A stretch of DNA of 5,659 bases, taken from positions 1 through 5,659 of the forward strand of contig CALBJF010000239.1 in assembly GCA_937892665.1 (NCBI GenBank). The letters run 5' to 3'. Below the pieces are notes generated by a model. The model was not told where the DNA came from. It saw only the letters and a program-made list of their open reading frames with translations, and searched no databases. Shown here piece after piece: positions 1 through 4,995 of the stretch. The stretch's first letter is position 1; each line of letters starts with the position of its first letter. Both the position numbers and the translations under genes were made by a program. This DNA is from an uncultured euryarchaeote (GTDB lineage: Archaea > Thermoplasmatota > Poseidoniia > Poseidoniales > Poseidoniaceae).

Positions 1-343
1 GATCTATGGCTTGTGTTTGGATGTGATGAATAATTTGTTGGCGCATGGTTTCGACACGTGCTTTACGTTGAGCAGTTGTGAGTTGAATGGATCCCTTTTT
101 GAGGATGATCATGAGTATTTTTCCGACATCGAGTGTTTCAAATGTCTTCATGAGTATTTCTTCAGTTGGTCTCTCTCCACCACGAGCATCATGGAATATT
201 TCATCCATGGCCATAACATCATCAAGATCGAATTTCGATGGGTCAAGTTTCCACTCTTCTATTCGGTCAGGATCGACAAGTGCTTCGTAGCGTTTCCCAC
301 CCTTTTCTATACGCGCCAGAACGGAATTATCGAGACTTACCAT
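1..343 (-). CDS. sbds: Ribosome maturation protein SDO1/SBDS, N-terminal part (truncated by window edge)
   Basis: Reading the minus strand from an ATG at 341-343 gives 114 residues with no stop before the window edge. The start MVSLDNSVLARIEKGGKRYE and the following LVDPD (22-26) are typical of archaeal SBDS. Residues 1 to about 85 correspond to the FYSH domain. Residues 88-114 (LTTAQRK, then an alpha-helical RQQIIHHIQTQAID) match the beginning of the central helical domain. Archaeal SBDS proteins are usually about 230-250 residues, so roughly half is missing. In the known family, SBDS works with elongation factor 2 or its paralogue to release the anti-association factor IF6 from the large subunit. 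The gene lies 49 bp downstream of psmA on the same strand, an arrangement known from many archaea, so cotranscription is likely. A GGTGG 4 nt upstream of the ATG supports this start. Confidence 0.93.
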   Translation of the reverse strand, partial: MVSLDNSVLARIEKGGKRYEALVDPDRIEEWKLDPSKFDLDDVMAMDEIFHDARGGERPTEEILMKTFETLDVGKILMIILKKGSIQLTTAQRKARVETMRQQIIHHIQTQAID

Positions 344-347
344 GGTT

Positions 348-352
348 CCACC
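348..352 (-). promoter_or_regulatory. Shine-Dalgarno-like GGTGG before SBDS
   Basis: The minus strand reads GGTGG, then AACC, then the ATG of SBDS, a 4-nt spacer. This fits the archaeal anti-SD core (complement of GGAGGTGA). An internal ribosome site is expected for the second gene of a psmA-SBDS transcript. The match is short and could be chance. Confidence 0.45.
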
Positions 353-392
353 AATCAGACGATGGAGCAAGGTCCCAATGAACCTACCTGTT

Positions 393-1115
393 TCAGTCTT
401 CAAGTGGCTTGAGTCTGTCAAGTTGCTTTGTAACTTCGCCACGGTCGAGAATTCTGTATCCTTCACCGTCAACGACAACGACTTCAACAGCTTCACGGTT
501 GAGTTCAGTGTCGTTTGCAGAACGAAGGGCTTCTAATCCCATCTTCATAGCTGCATTGAGTGTCATACCTGCCTTCCAGTTCTTTTCGAAGTATTCGATA
601 ACTGTGTTCCTGTTGCTGCCAATTGCACCAGCATGGTAAGATTGGTAAGCGCCAGATGGATCTGTTTCGTAGAGATGGATACCTTCGTCGTCAACACCAC
701 CAATGAGTAGGGCAGTTCCGAAAGGACGTGAGCCACCATATTGTGTGAATGATTGCTTGAAGTCACATAATTTCTTGACCAGTACATCTACTGGAACAGT
801 ATCTGCATAGGTGATTCTGTTAATTTGAGATTCAACACGTGCACGAGCCACGAGTTGTCGAGCGTCGGCTACAAGTCCTGATGTTGCTACACCAATATGT
901 TCATCGATCTTGAACATCTTCTCGATAGATTCTGGAATAATAAGGCGAGAAGCGATTCTCTTGTCACAGACCAGCACGACCCCTTCCTTGAATTTCAGGC
1001 CAGCGGTTGTTGTTCCTCTTTTTACAGACTCACGTGCGTATTCAACTTGGAATAATCGTCCGTCTGGGCTGAATGTCGTAATTCCGTGATCGTATCCTCT
1101 TCCACTTGGTTGCAT
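393..1115 (-). CDS. psmA: 20S proteasome alpha subunit
   Basis: The product has 240 residues, the normal length for archaeal PsmA. It forms the outer heptameric rings of the 20S core, gating substrate entry and docking the ATPase regulator (PAN/Cdc48). The alpha signature occupies residues 8-30, including FSPDGRLFQVEYARES. With the start at 1115, residues fall on Thermoplasma numbering: Tyr8, Asp9, Pro17 and Tyr26 of the gate-stabilising cluster, and Lys66 (in ESIEK), the lysine that receives the ATPase HbYX tail. TSGLVADAR (78-86), RPFGTALLIGG (130-140) and the GAIGSN segment (163-168) are also family-typical. Residue 10 is His, giving YDH rather than the usual archaeal YDR. I rejected the longer reading from 1232 because its 39 extra residues are not family-like, while GGTGAG sits just before the chosen ATG. 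There is no psmB or PAN gene in the window. SBDS follows 49 bp downstream. Confidence 0.97.
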   Translation of the reverse strand: MQPSGRGYDHGITTFSPDGRLFQVEYARESVKRGTTTAGLKFKEGVVLVCDKRIASRLIIPESIEKMFKIDEHIGVATSGLVADARQLVARARVESQINRITYADTVPVDVLVKKLCDFKQSFTQYGGSRPFGTALLIGGVDDEGIHLYETDPSGAYQSYHAGAIGSNRNTVIEYFEKNWKAGMTLNAAMKMGLEALRSANDTELNREAVEVVVVDGEGYRILDRGEVTKQLDRLKPLED

Positions 1116-1256
1116 TATCTCACCATTTCCTTCTCGTCGTCGACGCTTTATGAGGGTGCGGGTAGGCGACCCTTGAATCCAACCAAGAACACGACCCATT
1201 TGAACACTTGGCTTTGAATCCCTTAATCTCATGAAGTTGAACTTGTAGGCTCACAC
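1116..1256. promoter_or_regulatory. Divergent promoter region between psmA and dph6
   Basis: These 141 bp separate two head-to-head genes and must contain both start signals. On the plus side, TTAAT at 1223-1227 lies about 30 nt before the dph6 ATG and is a weak TATA candidate for a leaderless or short-leader transcript. On the minus side, CATAAAG (about 1147-1153) lies some 30-40 nt before the psmA ATG and is a similarly weak candidate. The psmA frame stays open across most of the region (to 1232) and would encode a basic stretch with KRRRR. I regard this as 5' noncoding sequence. A GGGT/ACCC pairing (1154-1172) could form a small hairpin. Confidence 0.5.
1119..1124 (-). promoter_or_regulatory. 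Shine-Dalgarno GGTGAG deciding the psmA start
   Basis: The minus strand reads GGTGAG, ATA, ATG. GGTGAG matches the archaeal Shine-Dalgarno core at a short 3-nt spacing. It supports initiation at 1115 rather than at the in-frame ATGs at 1232 or 1199. Most other genes in this window have no such site. Confidence 0.65.
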
Positions 1257-1913
1257 ATGCGCATAGCCGTGCTCTCCTCCGGTGGTAAGGATTCTTCCGC
1301 AGCTTGGTGGTGGGCGCAATGCAGAGGCTGGGATGTCGTTGCGTTAGTTACAGTGCAAATTCATGACGGTGATTCTCATATGTTTCAGGTCCCATCTACG
1401 CAATGGGTTGAGCATCAGGCACTTGCTGCCCAGGTCGATTGGCATTCTGTCAATGCCTCAGGTTCTGTTGATGATGAAATTTCAAGTTTAGAGGCTGTTT
1501 TGGAAGAATTGAAACTTGATGCAATCGTCAGTGGTGCATTACGTAGCGATTTTCAAAAGGTGAACCTTGAAAACATGGCTCATCGACTTGGAATCCATTC
1601 GTTTACACCTCTTTGGCATCAAGACCCATATTCTCATCTTCATGGTATGATTGAAAATGGATTTAAAATTATGATAAATTCAGTTTCTTGTGAAGGGTTG
1701 GATGGCCAATGGCTCGGGCGAATATTGGATTTAGAAAACGTCAAAGAATTAAAATCACTCTCTGAAAAATATCGATTTAATGTTGATGGAGAAGGTGGAG
1801 AATACGAAACCTTCGTACTTGGAGGACCTCATTTGCCAACAACCTTGCAGGTGGAAGGAACTGCTTCTTTTGACTCAGTACGTGGTGTATTTACCATAAC
1901 TAAGGTTCACTGA
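1257..1913 (+). CDS. dph6: Diphthine-ammonia ligase (Dph6-type ATP-pyrophosphatase)
   Basis: The 218-residue protein has the usual length of archaeal single-domain Dph6/MJ0570-type proteins. The PP-loop SSGGKDS (7-13) near the N-terminus binds ATP. The family block starting GALRSDFQKVN (93-103) continues to TPLW (117-120), and GEGGEYET (178-185) is the diagnostic C-terminal motif. In the known pathway the enzyme adenylates diphthine on elongation factor 2 and amidates it with ammonia, the last step of diphthamide synthesis, in the cytosol. The segment after the PP-loop contains three tryptophans in a row (17-19), where the family usually has small aliphatic residues. The start codon has no Shine-Dalgarno, so the transcript is probably leaderless. 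The gene is divergent from psmA and its stop overlaps the 3' end of purB. Assignment to another PP-loop amidating activity of the same family cannot be excluded. Confidence 0.9.
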   Translation: MRIAVLSSGGKDSSAAWWWAQCRGWDVVALVTVQIHDGDSHMFQVPSTQWVEHQALAAQVDWHSVNASGSVDDEISSLEAVLEELKLDAIVSGALRSDFQKVNLENMAHRLGIHSFTPLWHQDPYSHLHGMIENGFKIMINSVSCEGLDGQWLGRILDLENVKELKSLSEKYRFNVDGEGGEYETFVLGGPHLPTTLQVEGTASFDSVRGVFTITKVH

Positions 1914-3256
1914 ATTGCGTTGCGCGCAAGTTCAACTGCTTCATCGACAATTTCTCCGGAAACTCCGATATGATTTGCTGGGTCAAACATTGCCTCAAGT
2001 TCTTCTGCACTAAATGCAGCAACAATTGCTGGTGTTCGGCTGCAAACATCGATCAGTTCCTCTTTGTTTGCAACAGCGGTAAACGAGGCTTCACGAAGAA
2101 TCTCATGTGCTTCATCTCGCGCAATTCCATGATCGACGAGATCGATCATTACCTTTTCAGCCATGACCAATCCACGTTGTGATTTGATATTCTCCATGCA
2201 TCGTTCAGCATCGACCCACATATTGGTCAAGACATCTCGTGTTTTAGCGATGACATCTTCACAAAGAGCCGAGCCATGAGAGAGAGTAAATCGTTCACTG
2301 CTTGAATTTGCAAGATCTCTTTCATGCCAAAGTAATGCATTTTCGTATGTTGGAATGATGAACGAACGGACAATTCGAGCCAATCCCGATGCGTTTTCTG
2401 ACTTGATTGGATTCTTCTTATGCGCCATCGTGGACGATCCGACTTGTTTCTTGACGTCAAAACCTTCTCCAGCTTCTTGTAATTCAGAACGTTGTAGGTT
2501 TCGTACCTCTTGGAGAATCTTCTCGCAAGATGTGGCTACATTCGCTAGCCATGATACATATTCGACATATCGGTCTCTGCCGACGACTTGAGTTGTGGCT
2601 AGAGGTACACCGAGTCCTAGATGGGTCAAAATCAGGCGTTGTAATTCACGTGCATTTACGCCTTGAGCAGCACCTGTTCCGACAGCTCCTAGGAATTTAC
2701 CGACCGCAATACGAGGCGTAGATTCATCCAGTCTTACCAATTGTCTTCTCAATTCATCAAGCCAAACTGCCGCTTTGAGGCCGAATGTGATTGGAACTGC
2801 TGCTTGACCGTGAGTTCTACCGAGCATAACTGTGTCTCGTTCTCGTTCTGCTACATCTGCACAAACGCCAATGAGTAGACATAATTGTTCTCTTAGCATG
2901 ATAATACTATCTCGTAGTTGAAGAGCTACTGCCGTATCAACTATGTCGTTAGAGGTTGCTCCAAGGTGTATGCACCAACCTGCTTCACCAGCGGCTTCAG
3001 CCATGGCTTTTGTTAACGCCATAATGTCATGTCGTGTCTCTGCTTCAATTTCTGAAACTCTTTCTTTTGTAACCGATGTTGAGTTTGCTATGGACTTTAC
3101 AATTTCATAATCTGATTCTGAGACTCTTCCGAGTTGCATGTGAGCCCATATAAGCGCACGTTCGACTTCTAACTGACGCTCATGACGCCCTAACTCAGAC
3201 CAGATGTGTTTGAACTCTTTACAGCCGTATCGATAATCGAGTGGACAGAACGCCAT
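1907..3256 (-). CDS. purB: Adenylosuccinate lyase
   Basis: The protein has 449 residues, typical for archaeal and short bacterial PurB. It cleaves SAICAR to AICAR and adenylosuccinate to AMP, releasing fumarate, so it serves both IMP and AMP synthesis. The start MAFCPLDYRYG matches the family's usual N-terminus and fixes the ATG. Visible motifs are ETRHDIMAL (73-81, with the conserved His76), HLGATSNDIVDTA (97-109), GRTHGQ (146-151, catalytic-type His149), and the fumarate-lyase signature loop GSSTMAHKKNPIKSE (273-287) carrying the catalytic-type Ser. WHERDLANSSSERF (310-323) completes the active site. The signature loop reads MAHKKN where MPHKRN is commonest, a mild variant. The gene shares its last 7 bp with the convergent dph6 gene. 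An imperfect dyad lies just upstream, and the upstream membrane-protein gene is only 62 bp away with no evident terminator between, so readthrough is plausible. Confidence 0.96.
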   Translation of the reverse strand: MAFCPLDYRYGCKEFKHIWSELGRHERQLEVERALIWAHMQLGRVSESDYEIVKSIANSTSVTKERVSEIEAETRHDIMALTKAMAEAAGEAGWCIHLGATSNDIVDTAVALQLRDSIIMLREQLCLLIGVCADVAERERDTVMLGRTHGQAAVPITFGLKAAVWLDELRRQLVRLDESTPRIAVGKFLGAVGTGAAQGVNARELQRLILTHLGLGVPLATTQVVGRDRYVEYVSWLANVATSCEKILQEVRNLQRSELQEAGEGFDVKKQVGSSTMAHKKNPIKSENASGLARIVRSFIIPTYENALLWHERDLANSSSERFTLSHGSALCEDVIAKTRDVLTNMWVDAERCMENIKSQRGLVMAEKVMIDLVDHGIARDEAHEILREASFTAVANKEELIDVCSRTPAIVAAFSAEELEAMFDPANHIGVSGEIVDEAVELARNAIQ

Positions 3257-3264
3257 AAGACACG

Positions 3265-3296
3265 CTCAAGAAGAGGCTTCATGAACCTTACTTGAG
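3265..3296. promoter_or_regulatory. Imperfect inverted repeat upstream of purB
   Basis: CTCAAG at 3265-3270 and CTTGAG at 3291-3296 are perfect inverted arms. Between them AGG (3274-3276) faces CCT (3286-3288), and the centre is the palindrome TTCATGAA (3278-3285). The nested arms are offset by small bulges. The dyad ends only 9 bp before the purB start codon. It could be an operator at the transcription start or a leader RNA hairpin. No known binding protein is recognised. Confidence 0.35.
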
Positions 3297-3318
3297 AGCA
3301 TTTTTGGAATTCCTTCCT

Positions 3319-3747
3319 TTAGAGTCCAGATTTATCAGGCATCATTGCCGTTCGAATAAGAATCATGGCGAATATACTCGAGATCAAAAATGATACGCCT
3401 ACGTAGACCGAAAGGTTGTACCACAAAATCGCTACGCCTACCAGAGACACATATCCGAATATCTGACAAATGGCTGAAGCAAAGCCGAGTTTTTTTACCA
3501 TTTTTTCACTTAATGTGCCTTTATTTTCAAGGAGAAACGTGTAGATTAGAAAATAAATACCTTGGAATGGGAGAGTCCCTGCAATAATCGTCAAGGCTAC
3601 TTCTCGCATTTGTGTTGGATTGGCTTCTTGTTCAATACCTTGAAAAAGCATTACTGCAGTATTTGTTCCTAACAGTGCAGCCATGATTGTCCAGCGCTTG
3701 TCTTGTGAAGAGGTTCTACTCTCAACATTAACTGAACCCTCACTCAT
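3319..3747 (-). CDS. Four-helix membrane protein of unknown function
   Basis: I do not recognise this 142-residue protein. A hydrophilic N-terminus of about 17 residues, rich in Ser, Glu and Lys, is followed by four predicted membrane helices at roughly 19-38, 48-72, 86-109 and 111-133, then a short polar end. A loop EQEANPTQMRE (39-49) joins helices 1 and 2, and a charged loop ENKGTLSEKMVKK (74-86) joins helices 2 and 3. No catalytic, metal-binding or transporter signature is visible. A TATA-like AAAATA lies 28 nt upstream of the ATG, and a terminator-like T-run separates it from the gene before it, so it probably starts its own transcript. purB follows 62 bp downstream and may be read through. 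The coding assignment rests on the hydrophobic pattern, the promoter and the lack of a better frame. Confidence 0.75.
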   Translation of the reverse strand: MSEGSVNVESRTSSQDKRWTIMAALLGTNTAVMLFQGIEQEANPTQMREVALTIIAGTLPFQGIYFLIYTFLLENKGTLSEKMVKKLGFASAICQIFGYVSLVGVAILWYNLSVYVGVSFLISSIFAMILIRTAMMPDKSGL

Positions 3748-3775
3748 AGAACGAACAGATGAGGTGAAGGGTTTC

Positions 3776-3781
3776 TATTTT
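3776..3781 (-). promoter_or_regulatory. TATA-like element for the four-helix membrane protein
   Basis: The minus strand reads ACAAAATAGAAA, with AAAATA ending 28 nt before the ATG at 3745-3747. Archaeal TATA boxes sit about 26 nt upstream of transcription starts, so this would give a leaderless or almost leaderless mRNA. No Shine-Dalgarno precedes the ATG, which agrees. Confidence 0.5.
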
Positions 3782-3791
3782 GTGCTAAGTT

Positions 3792-3801
3792 AAACAAAAA
3801 A
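3792..3801 (-). terminator. T-rich terminator after the 72-residue membrane protein
   Basis: On the minus strand TTTTTTGTTT lies 35 nt beyond the stop codon of the 3836-4054 gene and just before the TATA-like element of the next gene. A T-run without a strong hairpin is the usual form of archaeal intrinsic termination. Confidence 0.5.
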
Positions 3802-3835
3802 TCGTAGAGTTCTGGGTAAATGGAATTTCTTCAGT

Positions 3836-4054
3836 TTACACAACGAGGCCAAGCATCTTTATCACAAAACCAGTTATTGTTGCAATGATGAAAAGCAAGA
3901 TCATCATTCCAACTGGACCATATTGATTTGTATCTTCAATAGCAGTTGCAAAAAAACCATCACGGGCTACTGCTGAGGTAAATCCCTTGGCTTCTTCATA
4001 GGGAGGAGCTTCTCTTCTTGGAATACGTTCCCCTTTCCGAACTTCTCCGCTCAT
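3836..4054 (-). CDS. Small C-terminally anchored membrane protein, unknown
   Basis: The protein has 72 residues and I do not recognise it. Residues 1-45 are polar: the first 15 are rich in Arg, Lys and Glu (RKGERIPRRE), followed by PPYEEAKGF and a region ending EDTNQYG. Residues 46-70 form one strongly hydrophobic helix that ends two residues before the C-terminus, giving a tail-anchored layout with the basic N-terminus probably in the cytoplasm. Archaeal Sec61-beta has this size and topology, but its usual motifs are not evident, so I do not assign it. There is no Shine-Dalgarno at the ATG, consistent with leaderless initiation. It is divergent from the RecA-like gene across 76 bp and followed by a T-rich terminator, so it appears to be monocistronic. 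Confidence 0.72.
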   Translation of the reverse strand: MSGEVRKGERIPRREAPPYEEAKGFTSAVARDGFFATAIEDTNQYGPVGMMILLFIIATITGFVIKMLGLVV

Positions 4055-4130
4055 GTTTGTGGGTGTGTACAGAGGGTCATGAGCATTGCGCTGATGTTAA
4101 TGTCAAATCTGTGAACTGGTTAGCATCGGT
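4055..4130. promoter_or_regulatory. Divergent promoter region, small membrane protein / RecA-like gene
   Basis: These 76 bp separate two head-to-head start codons, neither with a Shine-Dalgarno. For the plus gene, TTAATGT (4097-4103) is about 28-34 nt before the ATG and is a plausible weak TATA element. No convincing TATA box is seen at the expected distance on the minus side. Confidence 0.4.
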
Positions 4131-4718
4131 ATGGCCGAACGTTGGGAACTTGATCTGCCAGGAAAAAGCATTCATCTTTCAGTGGAAGGTGGTTGTGGAG
4201 GGACAACTCTTGGTTTGCATTGTGCTGTAGATGAAATACAAGGTGGGGGAAGAGTTCTCTGGGCTTCTCCGCACATGCCTAATGCAACTCGTTTTTCTCA
4301 GTTGTTTTCATCTCTTAATATTGTGGAAGCCAGTCGTTTTCATGCAATGAATTTAATCGGCAATATGGAACGCTGTGTCGATGCAATCGTTGAAGCCGAA
4401 CAGAATTTACCAAGTGTAGGCTTGATTGTTCTTGATGATTGGTGTGAAGCAACAGGACGTATTCCTTCTCGAAACACGAAGGCCGTAATCGATCTGAAAA
4501 AACGGATTAATGCGTCCACAACACTCTTGCTTATATCGAAGGCTGGGACCGATGTAAGTTCGAATGATACCGAGGTAAAATCACGCAGTGAAACGGTTCT
4601 AAAGACTGGTGGATTTGAGATATGGACGTTGAAGGAAACAGAGCAAAAGTCTAAAATTCTCATCTGTGAGGAAAAAGAACTTGTTGGGAAAATAGACGAA
4701 TCAGGCTTCATCTTCTGA
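4131..4718 (+). CDS. RecA/RadB-like P-loop-fold protein with degenerate Walker A
   Basis: The 195-residue protein resembles the core of the RecA/RadB/KaiC ATPase fold by pattern. A beta strand SIHLSVEG (13-20) leads into GGCGGTTLGLH (20-30), which occupies the Walker A position but lacks the lysine of GxxxxGK[ST]. GGGRVLWASPHMPN (38-51) corresponds to the second strand and its loop. VGLIVLDDW (96-104) is a good Walker B with Asp102-Asp103. The region from 114 to 136 (ending TTLLLIS) looks like the helix and strand after Walker B, and 153-167 like a late strand. Without the lysine, normal ATP hydrolysis is doubtful. It may bind nucleotide weakly, bind DNA, or act as a regulatory partner, as some RecA-family paralogues do. 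This is inference from motifs. The start has no Shine-Dalgarno. The 3' end overlaps the convergent small membrane-protein gene by 18 bp. Confidence 0.75.
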   Translation: MAERWELDLPGKSIHLSVEGGCGGTTLGLHCAVDEIQGGGRVLWASPHMPNATRFSQLFSSLNIVEASRFHAMNLIGNMERCVDAIVEAEQNLPSVGLIVLDDWCEATGRIPSRNTKAVIDLKKRINASTTLLLISKAGTDVSSNDTEVKSRSETVLKTGGFEIWTLKETEQKSKILICEEKELVGKIDESGFIF

Positions 4719-4952
4719 TTCTTCACCAAGAAGTTCAGCCATTTCTTCAAGAGCTTCTTCATCAGGTTCATCAAATCGTTGAGGGTTGCGTGCCCCCCCT
4801 TCTAATTCGTCCTCTCCGGCCACTTTCGGAGCATGATTCTCAATCATATTTTCTCGATTCTGCTTTGCCCGTATTGCAACAAAAACAATCATTCCAATAA
4901 ACATCAGAATGAGGATAAAAGTGGTTATGTTCGTGGTCAGGGTGTCTGCCAT
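4701..4952 (-). CDS. Small single-span membrane protein with acidic tail, unknown
   Basis: The protein has 83 residues and I do not recognise it. A short N-terminus (MADTLTTN) precedes one hydrophobic helix at about 9-28. Basic residues follow directly (IRAKQNR, 27-33), which by the positive-inside rule places the long C-terminal part in the cytoplasm. Residues 45-83 are strongly acidic, with FDEPDEEALEEMAELLGE (60-77) likely helical, and the protein ends EESEDEA. A clear TATA box 22 nt upstream of the ATG and the absence of a Shine-Dalgarno indicate a leaderless transcript separate from tiaS. A run of seven G (minus strand, 4793-4799) encodes part of EGGA, and the acidic composition is continuous on both sides, so the frame looks intact. 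The last 18 bp overlap the convergent RecA-like gene. Confidence 0.75.
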   Translation of the reverse strand: MADTLTTNITTFILILMFIGMIVFVAIRAKQNRENMIENHAPKVAGEDELEGGARNPQRFDEPDEEALEEMAELLGEESEDEA

Positions 4953-4974
4953 GGGTGTTCTTATGTCTTCTCAG

Positions 4975-4980
4975 TAAATA
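4975..4980 (-). promoter_or_regulatory. TATA box for the acidic-tail membrane protein
   Basis: The minus strand reads CAATATTTACTG, with TATTTA ending 22 nt before the ATG at 4950-4952, so its centre lies about 25 nt upstream. This is the spacing expected if transcription starts at or next to the start codon. It lies in the 43-bp gap after the tiaS stop codon and is the best promoter match in the window. Confidence 0.65.
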
Positions 4981-4995
4981 TTGTTTTGATGGTGA

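Noticed and set aside
11..412. Plus-strand open frame of 133 codons opposite SBDS and the end of psmA
   Set aside because: The minus strand encodes a clear SBDS N-terminus here. The plus-strand product has no recognisable pattern and is an antisense shadow.
1116..1232. Long form of PsmA starting at 1232
   Set aside because: The 39-residue extension is absent from the family. The short form places Tyr8, Pro17, Tyr26 and Lys66 at standard positions and has a Shine-Dalgarno.
3306..3313. Palindrome GGAATTCC between the four-helix protein gene and purB
   Set aside because: It is an isolated 8-bp palindrome partly shadowed by neighbouring sequence, too short to call a site.
4018..4230. Plus-strand frame of 70 codons spanning the divergent region
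   Set aside because: It overlaps the 72-residue membrane protein and the start of the RecA-like gene, runs through promoter DNA, and has no recognisable features.
4340..4774. Minus-strand open frame of 144 codons opposite the RecA-like gene
   Set aside because: Its composition is typical of an antisense shadow (Ser/Phe/Thr rich, no motif). The plus strand shows Walker B and a RecA-like strand order, and the minus frame crosses into the acidic-tail gene out of register.
4793..4799. Run of seven C (seven G in the gene) as a phase-variation or frameshift site
   Set aside because: The same acidic character and a plausible frame continue on both sides. A single 7-nt run is weak evidence for phase switching in an archaeon.
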